A DNA stretch of 43,765 nt from REEP01 sp964517265 (GCA_964517265.1 CAZFBS010000023.1:1-43765), one strand, 5' to 3'. Shown: positions 28,040 through 37,488, counted from the first letter of the stretch. The notes: generated by a model not told the origin, from the sequence alone. Numbers and translations: made by a program.

Positions 28040-28174
28040 GAAACACTCACGGTCTTGAAGGAACTTGAGGGGGGCTTGCAAACCCGCAGCCACGGTGCCC
28101 GGAGGCTGTCCTATGAAACGCGCGCCGCTCGCCAACCCCGCGCAGGGCCGGCGAAGACGCGCGAGAACGCCTCC

Positions 28175-28726
28175 CTACTCCTTCAGCACCTCGAAGCGAA
28201 GCTGCCGCGCCTTGGTCAGGATCGCATCTTCGATCTGTCCGCCGGTTTCATCCGCCAGCGGCGCGTCGCGCCAGCCACCGCGTGCGTCGGCGACCTGTCG
28301 GAACACTGCTACGCGGACACCGTCGGCGCGCAGCGCGCGGCCGAGAATATAGACGTTCAATTTGAAACGCTCGTCCGGCGATTCCGGCGGGGAATACCAA
28401 TCGGTAATGATCACGCCGCCGAACGGATCAGCGGAGTTGACCGGCATGAACGAGACCGTGTCCAACGAAGCCCGCCAGAGAAACCCGTTGACGCCGATAC
28501 CGCCGCCGCCCTCTTCCTCGGCGGCGCCCGGCGTTCCTCGTGCCCCTCCCAACGAAATGCCGCCCGGGCCGAACACGGAATCGTAGGTATTATAGGGCTG
28601 CGAGTCGCTTCTACGCCGGTTCGGAAACTCTCCTTCGACGTCCGCGCCGGAGCAACTTACCACGAACGCGCCAACCATCACCGCGGCAAGGATTTTCCTC
28701 GTCACTGCAGTTGCTTTCTTTACCAT
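28175..28726 (-). CDS. DUF3576 lipoprotein
   Basis: The 183-residue product has a basic N-terminus, a hydrophobic signal segment and the lipobox VVSC (cysteine near residue 25). The mature part has the glycine-rich segment GPGGISLGGARG and then GVNGFLWRASLDTVSFMPV, ITDWYSPP and FKLNVYILGRALRADGV, which are typical of DUF3576. A lipoprotein of this family commonly lies by leuS in alphaproteobacteria. The function is unknown. Confidence 0.88.
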   Translation of the reverse strand: MVKKATAVTRKILAAVMVGAFVVSCSGADVEGEFPNRRRSDSQPYNTYDSVFGPGGISLGGARGTPGAAEEEGGGGIGVNGFLWRASLDTVSFMPVNSADPFGGVIITDWYSPPESPDERFKLNVYILGRALRADGVRVAVFRQVADARGGWRDAPLADETGGQIEDAILTKARQLRFEVLKE

Positions 28727-29175
28727 CTCAATTCGGATATCCGGATTTTGAATTCTTTGCAGGTACCCCCGCCAGCACGATCTGTCAACGTTCCTGGCGC
28801 AACAGCATGCGATTGGGGTGCGGCATCATCGCGGCTGGCTGCTGGAGTTAAGCGGGATCGACCAAGAGCCAAGAGCCAAGAGCCAAGAGCCAAGAGCCAA
28901 GAGAAAGGCTTTTCGCATGGCGGCTGTTCCCTCCAGCCCCATGCCGGAGACGGCTCTGGTGGCCTTTTCGGCATTCTTCATGCGAAACCTGTTCTCCGTG
29001 AGGCACCAGTGGGCTCTTGCAGAGGGAGGAGGGCCATGGCCCGCCAAACCGCGAAAACGGCTCCTGGCCCTTTACCTTACTCACCCTCGCAGCATCGGCG
29101 GCCAGCCTTGGAGAGGAATGCGCGCTTGAATGAGGCGCTGCAGAGGGCTCTTGGGCTATATCCGTCGCCGGCCGG
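28727..29175. other. Repeat-bearing gap of about 450 bases
   Basis: No gene can be supported. It holds a heptamer array (28862-28903) followed by nested inverted repeats: TTCGCATG at 28912-28919 pairs with CATGCGAA at 28979-28986, and inside it GCATGG-c-GGCTG (28915-28926) pairs with CAGCC-CCATGC (28934-28944). The long minus-strand frames through the array (LALGSWLLALGSW) are artefacts of the repeat. A short open frame from 29036 has a ribosome-binding-like GGAGGAGGG but resembles nothing known. Confidence 0.6.
28862..28903. repeat. Tandem heptamer array (CCAAGAG) x 6
   Basis: Six exact 7-base units, CCAAGAG, run head to tail over 42 bases. On the minus strand they read CTCTTGG. Copy number is likely variable by slippage. 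Confidence 0.97.
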
Positions 29176-29982
29176 TCAGCCGACGAACCGGGTGCTGAGA
29201 CCGCCGTCGACAACAATTTCGGCAGCAGTCACATACTTGGCTTCATCGGAGGCAAGATAGAGCGCGGCGTATGCCGTATCCCAGGCGTCGCCCATGTGTC
29301 CCATTGGGCACTGCGCATCGCGCACGCGGATCAGGTTCTCGATATCGCCATCGGCGCCGTAGACGCGGGTCAGCGCCGCGTGCACCAACGGCGTGTTCAT
29401 CAACCCCGGCAGCACGCAGTTGGCGCGAATTCCCTGTTTGGCATATTGAACGGCAATGCTGCGCGTCAGCGAAACCATCGCGCCCTTGCTCGCCCCGTAG
29501 AGCCCGTAGTTCACCCCCGCCCAGCCAAGTGCGGCGATGGAAGCATTATTGACAATGGCGCCGCTCCCCTGCCGGACCATGTACGGCAGAACATGGCGTG
29601 ACGTCAGGTACACACTTTTGAGGTTTACCGCCATCAGGCGGTCCCAAACGTCTTCACTGCATTCGGTCGGGCCGCCGACGACGGCGATACCAACATTGTT
29701 GACCAGAATGTCGATGCGCCCGAACGCTTCGATGCAGGTCGTCACAAACGCCTCCACGCTGCCGGCATCAGTGACGTCGCCGACATGAACCCGCACCGCA
29801 TGGCCTTCGGCCTCGATGATCTGCCGCGTTTCTTCGGCTGCTTCGGCGTTGATATCAACGCCGAACACTCTGGCCCCCTCGCGTGCAAACAGCACCGCCA
29901 TCGCCTTGCCGTTGCCCCAACCCGGTCCGGTTGAGCCGCAGCCGGTGACGATAGCGACCTTGTTTTCCAGCCTGCCGGTCAT
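29176..29982 (-). CDS. Short-chain dehydrogenase/reductase
   Basis: A 268-residue SDR. It begins MTGRLENKVAIVTGCGSTG with the glycine-rich NAD(P) motif extended by PGWGNGKA, has LVNNVG, the catalytic serine in NNASIAALG, and the Tyr-Lys pair YGASKG. The C-terminal end VDGGLSTRFVG is typical. The ATG (29980-29982) overlaps the acyl-CoA ligase stop (ATGA), so the two are translationally coupled. The substrate is probably a hydroxyacyl or aromatic compound but cannot be assigned. Confidence 0.9.
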   Translation of the reverse strand: MTGRLENKVAIVTGCGSTGPGWGNGKAMAVLFAREGARVFGVDINAEAAEETRQIIEAEGHAVRVHVGDVTDAGSVEAFVTTCIEAFGRIDILVNNVGIAVVGGPTECSEDVWDRLMAVNLKSVYLTSRHVLPYMVRQGSGAIVNNASIAALGWAGVNYGLYGASKGAMVSLTRSIAVQYAKQGIRANCVLPGLMNTPLVHAALTRVYGADGDIENLIRVRDAQCPMGHMGDAWDTAYAALYLASDEAKYVTAAEIVVDGGLSTRFVG

Positions 29983-31526
29983 GATCGGCTTCCTTCGCTC
30001 TTCGCCCTCAACATCCGGCGAAGTTCCGTTTTGAGAACTTTGCCGTAGTTGTTCTTCGGCAGCGCCTCGACGAACAGATAGCGTTTCGGGCGCTTGAACC
30101 GCGCCAGCGATTGCAGACAGAAGGCATCCAGGCTCTCGGCCGTAACGGCGCGGCCCGACTCCGACACGACAAAGGCCACCACAGCCTCGCCCCACTCGCG
30201 GTCGGGCTGGCCGATGACGGACGCTTCCGCGACCGCCTCGTGACGCAGAAGAACCTCTTCCACCTCACGCGGGTAGATGTTGGCGGCGCCGCTGATGATG
30301 AGATCCTTGCAGCGGTCCTTAAGTGTCAGGAAGCCGTCGTCATCGAAGGCACCGAGATCGCCAGTATGCAGCCAACCGCCGCGCAGAGCGGCAGCCGTGG
30401 CGTCGGGATCTCGCCAATATCCCGCCATCACCGTCTCCCCCCGCACCAGCACCTCCCCGGTCTCGCCCGCCGGCAGAACCCGGTCTTCGGTATCAGCGAC
30501 GGCGACCTCGACCACCGTCTGCGCGATCCCGACCGAGGCGAGGCGCTGCGCATACCGCGGATCGGCGCGATCGGCATGATGCGCCTTGGACAAAGCGGTG
30601 ATCGTCATCGGGCTCTCTCCTTGCCCGTAAATTTGCACCAGCTTGTCGCTGAAGACTGCCAGCGCGTGCTTGCAGTCTTCCGTATACATCGGCCCACCGC
30701 CATAGACGATGGTCTTGAGGTTACCGGGCGTTCCACTGCCGGCCGCCGGATGCAACGTCAGTCGCCGCACCATTGTCGGCGCGGCGAAAAAACTGGCGCC
30801 AGGGTGACACGCGATCAGGGCAAAGATCTCCTCGGGATCGAAACCGCCGCTTGCCGGGATCACCTGGAGAGCCGCCGCCGCCAAATGCGGCAGAACGTAC
30901 ATCCCGGAGCCATGCGACAGCGGCGCCGGATGAAGGATGCAGTCGCCAGGGGCGATGGTGTCGACATCGATGAAATAGCTGCAGGTCATGGCAAGAAGGT
31001 TGCGATGGGTGAGGATCGCGCCCTTGGGACGGCCAGTCGTGCCGCTCGTATAGAACAGCCAGGCCGGCGCATCCGGAGCGCAAGACACCAGGGCCGACGC
31101 ATCACCGTGTAACAGTTCCGGATAGGCGGCCTCATCCGCCGCGATCACGACCTTGAGATCCGGTAGCCTTGGCTGCAGCGATCCGGCAACATCGGCCAGC
31201 CCCGCTGTGGCGAAGCACGCTCGCGCTCCCGAGTGCTGCAGAATATAGGCAACCTCCTCGGCATGAAGCTTGGCGTTGATCGGCACCGCCACCAAGCCAC
31301 CATACCAGGTGGCCAGCATCACCTCGAGATAAGCGGGGCAGTTCGTCATCAGGATCGCCACACGATCGCCGCAGTCCAGGCCGAACCGACGGTGCAGACT
31401 TCCCGCAAGCGCGGCCACCCTCGCCGCCAGTTCTCGATAGGTCATCAGGGGCCATTCGCCGACCGCGAGCGCAGGCCTGTCGCCGAATGCCTTTCCCGAC
31501 CGCACCAGCAGACTTGCGATGTTCAT
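29979..31526 (-). CDS. AMP-dependent acyl-CoA synthetase / ligase
   Basis: The 515-residue ANL-superfamily enzyme has the P-loop FYTSGTTGRPKGAILTH near residue 165, YGQGESPMT, GWLHTGDLG, and the C-terminal catalytic lysine region PKNNYGKVLKTELRR. It activates a carboxylic acid as the acyl-CoA thioester. The ATG at 31524-31526 (MNIASLLVRSGKAFGDRPAL) fits the family. It is cotranscribed with the downstream SDR, which suggests a short catabolic route for a carboxylic acid whose identity is unknown. Confidence 0.9.
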   Translation of the reverse strand: MNIASLLVRSGKAFGDRPALAVGEWPLMTYRELAARVAALAGSLHRRFGLDCGDRVAILMTNCPAYLEVMLATWYGGLVAVPINAKLHAEEVAYILQHSGARACFATAGLADVAGSLQPRLPDLKVVIAADEAAYPELLHGDASALVSCAPDAPAWLFYTSGTTGRPKGAILTHRNLLAMTCSYFIDVDTIAPGDCILHPAPLSHGSGMYVLPHLAAAALQVIPASGGFDPEEIFALIACHPGASFFAAPTMVRRLTLHPAAGSGTPGNLKTIVYGGGPMYTEDCKHALAVFSDKLVQIYGQGESPMTITALSKAHHADRADPRYAQRLASVGIAQTVVEVAVADTEDRVLPAGETGEVLVRGETVMAGYWRDPDATAAALRGGWLHTGDLGAFDDDGFLTLKDRCKDLIISGAANIYPREVEEVLLRHEAVAEASVIGQPDREWGEAVVAFVVSESGRAVTAESLDAFCLQSLARFKRPKRYLFVEALPKNNYGKVLKTELRRMLRAKSEGSRS

Positions 31527-31670
31527 CGCCCCGCCTCGGCTCTCAAATGTCTCTAAATGGTATGCCGCGCTCGTTCCATCGTGCAAGGCGAATTGGGAAC
31601 GGTGAAAGAGGTTGCGAGGGGACGGCGCGGCACCCCATGATGCTTTGGGCTATGGTTCACAAGAGGCGCC

Positions 31671-32093
31671 ATGGTGATCCTCTACGCAACGGAAGAATGG
31701 CTGGAGCCGGCGGAGTTCACCGACCTTCTCCATCGCTCTGGTCTTGCCGCTAGGCGCCCGGTCGACGATTCGGACCGCATCCGGCGCATGGTCAAGAACG
31801 CCGGCATCATCGTTTGCGCCCGCACCACGGAAGGCCGTCTGGTTGGCGTCGCCCGCTCCGTCACCGATTTCGCATTCTGCTGCTACATCTCGGATCTGGC
31901 GGTAGACCGCGACTTCCAGGGCCGGGGCATCGGGCGCGAGTTGATCCGCAGGACCCACGGCGCCGCCGGCGGCAAAGATGTAACATTGCTGTTGCTGTCG
32001 GCGCCGGGCGCGATGAGCTTTTATCCGCACATCGGCCTTCCCCGCCTCGACAACTGCTTCGGCTTGCTTCGGCCGGTGCGCAAGCCGAGCTGA
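31671..32093 (+). CDS. GNAT family N-acetyltransferase
   Basis: The 140-residue protein has the acetyl-CoA loop DFQGRGIGRELIRR near residue 82, after a beta strand ISDLAVD. It is a single GNAT domain of minimal length. AAGAGGCGCC stands before the ATG at 31671. It is divergent from the acyl-CoA ligase and convergent with panC. The substrate is unknown. Confidence 0.9.
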   Translation: MVILYATEEWLEPAEFTDLLHRSGLAARRPVDDSDRIRRMVKNAGIIVCARTTEGRLVGVARSVTDFAFCCYISDLAVDRDFQGRGIGRELIRRTHGAAGGKDVTLLLLSAPGAMSFYPHIGLPRLDNCFGLLRPVRKPS

Positions 32094-32115
32094 TCGCCAC
32101 CCGCCGGGCGACGGA

Positions 32116-33009
32116 TCAGGAACCGGCGGAAGGAAGCGGAACGTTGTCGATCAACCGGGTGCTGCCAAGCCACGCCGCCGCGAGCACCCGGCCGCGACGC
32201 TCCGGGTTCGACCATGGCTCCAGGGTGACGGCATCACGGACGCTGAGGTAGTCGACCTTGGCAAACCCTGCTTCGAGAAGCGTCTCGATGCCTCGGCTTG
32301 CTTCGACTTCCGGGTTCTTGCCGTTGGCGACGTGATCGGCAACGGCGTTCAGAGTCCAGTAAAGATCGGGTGCAATCGCCCGCTCGTCACAGGAAAGGTA
32401 CGCGTTGCGGGAGGACAGAGCAAGCCCGTCCGGCTCGCGAACGGTCTTCGCGCATCCGATCTTGACCGGGATGTGGAGATCGCGGACCAACCGCTTGATA
32501 ACCTGAAGCTGCTGGTAGTCCTTTTCGCCGAAGATCGCGATGTCCGGCAGCGCCTGCATCAAAAGCTTGGTAACCACGGTTGCAACGCCGGTAAAGAACC
32601 CCGGCCGGTACTCGCCCTCAAGAATGCCGCCGATACCCTCGACGGTAATCCGCGTGGTATCGCCGTCGGGATACATTTCGCGACGGGACGGTGCGAACAG
32701 AAGATGTGTCCCGACTTCTTCCAGCTTGGCGGCGTCGCCGAGCTCGTCGCGCGGGTAAACGCTGAAGTCCTCATGCGGCGCGAACTGCGTCGGATTAACG
32801 AACAGCGTCACGCAGGTTCGTGAGGCCGATGCCAATCCACGCCGGACCAGCGAAAGATGCCCCGCATGAAGCGCGCCCATGGTCGGGATCAGAGCAACTG
32901 TCTCGCCCTCGCCGTGCCAGCCATGAATGACCCGGCGCAGATCCGCGACCGTGCGGACGGTTTCCAAGCCCGCGTCCGCCGACACCTCATGGTTCTTCTT
33001 CCCGTTCAT
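32116..33009 (-). CDS. panC: Pantothenate synthetase
   Basis: PanC joins pantoate and beta-alanine with ATP to form pantothenate. The 297-residue product has the HIGH-like PTMGALHAGHLSLVRRG near residue 43, the FVNPTQF motif, and the KMSKS-like ALSSRNAYLS. The ATG at 33007-33009 overlaps the panB stop by four bases (ATGA). This is the usual panB-panC operon for coenzyme A precursor synthesis. Confidence 0.95.
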   Translation of the reverse strand: MNGKKNHEVSADAGLETVRTVADLRRVIHGWHGEGETVALIPTMGALHAGHLSLVRRGLASASRTCVTLFVNPTQFAPHEDFSVYPRDELGDAAKLEEVGTHLLFAPSRREMYPDGDTTRITVEGIGGILEGEYRPGFFTGVATVVTKLLMQALPDIAIFGEKDYQQLQVIKRLVRDLHIPVKIGCAKTVREPDGLALSSRNAYLSCDERAIAPDLYWTLNAVADHVANGKNPEVEASRGIETLLEAGFAKVDYLSVRDAVTLEPWSNPERRGRVLAAAWLGSTRLIDNVPLPSAGS

Positions 33010-33845
33010 CCGACCTTTTTCTGCGGAGGGTTCACCCCGAAGCAGTGTTCGAGGGCGGGAAACCTGCCTGCGCGCACATCCTCGGCGTAGGCCTTTGCCG
33101 CATCCGCGATGCCTTGACCCAGTTCCGCGTAACGCTTCACGAAACGCGGCTTGAATCCGGAAAACAGACCGACAAGATCCTCCGTCACCAGGATCTGCCC
33201 GTCGCACGCGGGGGATGCGCCGATGCCGATGGTGGGGATCGGCACCGCCGCGGTGATCTCCCGAGCAACCGGCTCCACCGTGCCCTCGATCACCATCGCG
33301 AAGGCTCCGGCATCGGCAACCGCCTTGGCATCCTCCATGATGGCTGCCGCCTCTTTCTCCTCGCGTCCAAGTGAGCGAAACCCGCCTGCAGTGTTGACCG
33401 ACTGGGGGAGCAGCCCGACGTGGCCTAACACCGGAATGCCGCGCTCGGCGAGAAAGCGGATCGTTGCCGCCATCTCGAGGCCGCCTTCCAGCTTGATTCC
33501 AGCGCAGCCGACCTCCTTCATCACCCGCGCCGCGTTGCGAAACGCGCTCTCAGGCGACTCCTGGTAGCTGCCAAACGGAAGATCGACAATCACGCACGCT
33601 CGCTTCGCGCCCCGCATGACCGCTTGACCGTGGGCGATCATCATATCGAGGGTGACCCCGAGCGTGCTGTCCATGCCGTACAGCACCATCCCGAGTGAAT
33701 CGCCGACGAGCAGCAGGTCGACGTTCTCATCCAGAAGCACTGCCGTCAACGACGTGTACGCGGTCAGACAGACGATGGGATCGCCGCCCTTGCGAGACTT
33801 GATATCGGGTACGCTAACCCGCTTGGCCTTGGCGTGGACGCTCAC
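33006..33845 (-). CDS. panB: 3-methyl-2-oxobutanoate hydroxymethyltransferase
   Basis: PanB makes ketopantoate from 2-oxoisovalerate and methylene-tetrahydrofolate. The product is 279 residues. It contains PIVCLTAYTSLTAVLLDEN and LLLVGDSLGMVLYG, with the metal-binding Asp, then AIMEDAKAVADAGAFAMVIEG. A GTG at 33843-33845 follows AGGGAG, while the longer frame to 33908 begins only with TTG, so the shorter start is used. Confidence 0.93.
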   Translation of the reverse strand: MSVHAKAKRVSVPDIKSRKGGDPIVCLTAYTSLTAVLLDENVDLLLVGDSLGMVLYGMDSTLGVTLDMMIAHGQAVMRGAKRACVIVDLPFGSYQESPESAFRNAARVMKEVGCAGIKLEGGLEMAATIRFLAERGIPVLGHVGLLPQSVNTAGGFRSLGREEKEAAAIMEDAKAVADAGAFAMVIEGTVEPVAREITAAVPIPTIGIGASPACDGQILVTEDLVGLFSGFKPRFVKRYAELGQGIADAAKAYAEDVRAGRFPALEHCFGVNPPQKKVG

Positions 33846-34056
33846 GGCCTTGTTCTCCCTGATGAAGCCGCGCGGTGCGACTTTGTCCCATTTCCTTTTA
33901 TCTAGCAAACATGCTTCGCATCCGCAGCAGGAATCGACGATGTCGGAATGGATGCTGCCGCCGACAGTAAGGGAATTGACTCCCGAGCGACACGTTCGTG
34001 GCTCGACCGGTCTTTCGCTCGGCGAGCCGGCGATGGACCCGATCCAACGCCGGCAC

Positions 34057-34620
34057 TTACAGCTCAGCGCTCTTCAGCAATCCCTTGGCGATCCGTCGCG
34101 CGTGTTTTGCGGACCGCATATTGCCGGCGACTTGCGCTGTTACCACCGCCCCGTCAACCAGCAACGCCCACTGTGTCGCAAGCGACTCCGCATCACGCGC
34201 TCCCGCCGCGAGAGCGAGATCCCGGAAGTACGCGCGCATCGCCGCCTTGTGATCGGCAGCCGCCATCCGCACAGGGTGCGCAGGATCGCCGTATTCCGCC
34301 GCCGCATTGATGAACATATCGCCCTGGAAGCCGGCTGCACCGAACCACTCCTCGATCACATCGAAGACCGCCAGAAGCCGCTTGCGTGGCGAGCGGGTCC
34401 GGCTTTCGACAGCTTCCGCCAGCCAGTGGCGAAAGCGTTCGTCGCGGAGCCGAAGCGTCGCCAGGATCAATTCATCCTTCGATCGGAAATGCTTGTAGAG
34501 GGTCATCTTGGCGACGCCGGAGGCGGCGAGGACGCGATCAATGCCGGTGGCATGGAACCCGTTCCGGTAGAACAGATCGAGTGCTGTCTCCACGAGCTGA
34601 TCCCTGCGGCTTATCGCCAT
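34057..34620 (-). CDS. TetR-family transcriptional regulator
   Basis: The 187-residue protein has the N-terminal TetR helix-turn-helix with ALDLFYRNGFHATGIDRVLA followed by SGVAKMTLYKHFRSKDEL. The C-terminal domain is helical. The target operator is not known. It is divergent from the orphan gene at 34888 across 267 bases, so that gene may be one of its targets; this is inference from position only. Confidence 0.9.
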   Translation of the reverse strand: MAISRRDQLVETALDLFYRNGFHATGIDRVLAASGVAKMTLYKHFRSKDELILATLRLRDERFRHWLAEAVESRTRSPRKRLLAVFDVIEEWFGAAGFQGDMFINAAAEYGDPAHPVRMAAADHKAAMRAYFRDLALAAGARDAESLATQWALLVDGAVVTAQVAGNMRSAKHARRIAKGLLKSAEL

Positions 34621-34887
34621 CCCTCACTATCCCTCAACCGACGAAATGAGTCCCCACGGAATGGACCTTTGTTTGCGCAAACTGCGGTTCCTGGGACCGG
34701 CGCGAGGATTATGGCAGATTTTTGCAAAAGGGGCGTCTTCGATCGGTGCCGCATCATCAAGGTGCCGAGAGGCTTTGTTAAGGTTTGACCGGTAAGAGTT
34801 CCTGCTGGGTCCCTGCTCGCCCTCGGCCAGAACGGGGTTTTTTTGCCGAAGCACCGGCCCCGGTAAGGGGGGGTGGGAGGTGGAAAC

Positions 34888-35346
34888 ATGGAGCCCGTGC
34901 CATTGTTCGCTCGACGGTCTGCAGCCTCCAACAAACATGCCAGCTTCGATCCGATCTGGGCGCGTACACCGCGGGGGGTGTTCTTCAGACTCATTCATCT
35001 CGATCCGGAGAAGGAAGGCCTATCGGGCGTCGGCGGCATTTTTGTGGTTTGGCATGCCGGCCTCCGGCCACGGTGGGTCCATGTGGCCGCCGCAGAGGAT
35101 CTCGCCGCCGCCATTCACCAGTTGGCGGATAACACCGACGTGATGAGTTACGAGGTCAACGGCGGATTGTTCATCAGCTGGGCGCTGGTTCGACCGGAAT
35201 ACCGCAATGGCGCCGTGGCCTATCTCAACGGCCTGCTGCGGCCGGCGATTGCCTCCGATGTCCATCCGGCGGCTGGCATTCCCATGGTTGCCATTGCCCC
35301 ACCCGGAGAACGCAACGACACCCGCCGCCGCGACTGGTTTTCATGA
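34888..35346 (+). CDS. Uncharacterised protein, 152 residues
   Basis: I do not recognise this protein. It starts MEPVPLFARRSAASNKHASF, then has a mixed alpha/beta look with GVGGIFVVWHAGLRPRWVHV near residue 50 and VNGGLFISWALVRPEYRNGA near residue 92. There is no signal peptide, membrane segment or cysteine pair. The ATG at 34888 follows GGGAGG. It lies between the TetR gene and ecm. Codon use looks like that of its neighbours, so it is probably a real gene. Confidence 0.7.
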   Translation: MEPVPLFARRSAASNKHASFDPIWARTPRGVFFRLIHLDPEKEGLSGVGGIFVVWHAGLRPRWVHVAAAEDLAAAIHQLADNTDVMSYEVNGGLFISWALVRPEYRNGAVAYLNGLLRPAIASDVHPAAGIPMVAIAPPGERNDTRRRDWFS

Positions 35347-35381
35347 ACCTGCTGCTCTGAGCGGCTGAGGCGGAACGACCG

Positions 35382-35414
35382 ATGCTGACGGATCCTGGAT
35401 CGATCCGTCAGCAT
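35382..35414. terminator. Perfect 13-base inverted repeat, bidirectional terminator candidate
   Basis: ATGCTGACGGATC and its exact complement flank a 7-base loop, between the convergent ends of the orphan gene and ecm. No T-run follows on either strand, so it could instead be a protein-binding palindrome. Confidence 0.55.
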
Positions 35415-35475
35415 GGCCCCTGCCATCCGCGCCCCCATTGGCACCCAAACCTGGATGACGTCGCGCGTCTTTCCC

Positions 35476-37488
35476 TCAGGCTGCCGCGGGCGTGGCCTTC
35501 TCAACAATGTCAAGGATGTCGGCGATGATCGTGTTCAGATCGAAGTCCTTGGGTGTGTAGACGCGCGCGACTCCGGCAGCGATCAGCTTATCCGCGTCTT
35601 CCTGCGGGATAATGCCGCCGACAACAACCGGAACATCGGCGAGGTCGGCCGCGCGCATCTGATGGATGATCTCGGTGACCAGCGGGACATGCGAGCCGGA
35701 CAGAATGGAAAGCCCGACCACGTGGACGCCCTCCTCGAGGGCCGCGTCGACGATTTGCTGCGGTGTCAGCCGGATCCCCTCGTAGACGACCTCCATGCCG
35801 GCATCGCGCGCACGCAGCGCAATCTGCTCGGCGCCGTTGGAGTGCCCGTCGAGACCTGGCTTGCCGACGAGGATCTTGATCCGCCGGCCGAGCTTGTCGG
35901 TCAGCATCTGAACCCGTCCACGCACCTTTTGCAACCCGACTGCGTCAGTGACGACAGCGGCCTGCCCCACCCCGGTCGGGGCACGGTATTCACCGAAGAT
36001 CTCCCGCAGGCATCCCGCCCATTCGCCGGTGGTGACGCCGGCATCGGCGCAGGCAATTGAGGACGGCATGATATTGCGCCCTTCCTTCGCCGCGATGGCG
36101 AGTTCCTTCAGCGCCGCATCGACCTTGCTCGCATCGCGCCCTTCGCGCCATGCCTTGAGACTCTCGATCTGCCGTGCCTCGTTGTCCGGATCGATGGTCA
36201 TGATGCTGCCGGCGCCGCTGCTGAGCGGCGAAGGTTCGCCCTCAGTGAATTTGTTGACACCGACGACGATCTGCTCTCCAGCCTCGATGGCCGAAAGCCG
36301 CTTGGCATTGGATTCCACAAGCCGTTGCTTCATGTAGCTCGACTCGACCGCCATCACGGCGCCGCCCAGCTCTCCGATTTCCTTCAGTTCCGTGCGTGCC
36401 TGGTATTTTAACTCTTCGACCTTCTCGGCAATGACCCGGGCACCGTCGAAGATATCGTCGTATTCCAGCAGATCGGTTTCATAGGCGATGATCTGCTGCA
36501 GCCGCAACGACCATTGTTGATCCCACGCGCGCGGCAGCCCGAGGGCCTCGTTCCACGCCGGAAGCTGCACCGCCCGCGCCCGTGAGTCCTTCGATAGGAC
36601 GACGGCCAGCATCTCGAGCAAAATGCGATAGACGTTGTTTTCCGGCTGCTGTTCGGTCAGCCCCAGCGAGTTGACCTGAACGCCGTAACGGAACCGGCGG
36701 AACTTGGGATCGGTGACCCCGTACCGCTGCTCGGTGAGCTCGTCCCACAAATCGCCGAACGCGCGCATTTTGCACAGCTCGGTGATGAACTTGATGCCGG
36801 CGTTGCAAAAGAAGCTGATCCGCCCGACGACTTCCGGGAACTCTTCGTCGGGAACCTGCCCCGATGCCTTGACCGCATCGAGAACCGCCATCGCCGTCGC
36901 CAGAGAAAAAGCCAGTTCCTGAACCGGAGTCGCCCCCGCCTCCTGCAGATGGTAGGAGCAGACGTTGATCGGGTTCCACTTCGGAACCTCTTTGTAGGTG
37001 TAGGCGATGATGTCGGAGGTCAGGCGCATCGAAGGTGCCGGCGGGAAAATATAGGTCCCCCGCGAGAGATATTCCTTGATGATGTCGTTCTGGATCGTGC
37101 CCTGCAGTTGCTTGCGCTCAACGCCCTGCCGTTGCGCCGCGGCAATGTAGAGCGACAGCAGCCAAGCCGCCGGAGCATTGATCGTCATCGACGTATTCAT
37201 CTTGTCCAGCGGGATGCCGTCCAGCAGCGTTCCCATATCGCCGAGATGGCAGACCGGGACGCCGACCTTGCCGACTTCGCCTCGGGCGAGAACGTGATCG
37301 GAATCGTAACCGGTTTGGGTGGGAAGATCGAAGGCGATCGACAATCCGGTTTGACCACGAGCCAAATTCTTGCGATACAGCGCGTTCGACTCCTTCGCGG
37401 AGGCGTACCCGGAATAGGTGCGGATGAGCCAGGGTTTGTCGCGGTTCGCCGCTGGCGCTTTTGCTGCGGGCGCTAAATTCTCGGCCAT
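35476..37488 (-). CDS. ecm: Ethylmalonyl-CoA mutase (MeaA type)
   Basis: Ecm is the adenosylcobalamin-dependent mutase that turns (2R)-ethylmalonyl-CoA into (2S)-methylsuccinyl-CoA in the ethylmalonyl-CoA pathway. The 670-residue protein is single-chain, with the mutase barrel (GQTGLSIAFDLPTQTGYDSD near residue 48) and a C-terminal B12 domain with the cobalt-ligand DGHSNG near residue 555, GLSILSGSH, and VVVGGIIP. These fit MeaA rather than the two-subunit methylmalonyl-CoA mutase. The ATG at 37486-37488 follows AGGAGGAGG. It is divergent from ccr across a shared promoter region. Confidence 0.93.
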   Translation of the reverse strand: MAENLAPAAKAPAANRDKPWLIRTYSGYASAKESNALYRKNLARGQTGLSIAFDLPTQTGYDSDHVLARGEVGKVGVPVCHLGDMGTLLDGIPLDKMNTSMTINAPAAWLLSLYIAAAQRQGVERKQLQGTIQNDIIKEYLSRGTYIFPPAPSMRLTSDIIAYTYKEVPKWNPINVCSYHLQEAGATPVQELAFSLATAMAVLDAVKASGQVPDEEFPEVVGRISFFCNAGIKFITELCKMRAFGDLWDELTEQRYGVTDPKFRRFRYGVQVNSLGLTEQQPENNVYRILLEMLAVVLSKDSRARAVQLPAWNEALGLPRAWDQQWSLRLQQIIAYETDLLEYDDIFDGARVIAEKVEELKYQARTELKEIGELGGAVMAVESSYMKQRLVESNAKRLSAIEAGEQIVVGVNKFTEGEPSPLSSGAGSIMTIDPDNEARQIESLKAWREGRDASKVDAALKELAIAAKEGRNIMPSSIACADAGVTTGEWAGCLREIFGEYRAPTGVGQAAVVTDAVGLQKVRGRVQMLTDKLGRRIKILVGKPGLDGHSNGAEQIALRARDAGMEVVYEGIRLTPQQIVDAALEEGVHVVGLSILSGSHVPLVTEIIHQMRAADLADVPVVVGGIIPQEDADKLIAAGVARVYTPKDFDLNTIIADILDIVEKATPAAA

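Noticed and set aside
28826..29047. Minus-strand frame with LALGSWLLALGSW, like a membrane protein
   Set aside because: The hydrophobic repeat is just the translation of the CCAAGAG array.
25325..29260. Very long plus-strand open frame across leuS
   Set aside because: It is antisense to leuS and flanking genes, and its product resembles nothing; high GC keeps stop codons rare.
34830..34870. T-run and GC palindrome (ACCGG-CC-CCGGT) resembling a terminator
   Set aside because: The T-run lies before and not after the palindrome on the plus strand, and the minus strand has an A-run there.
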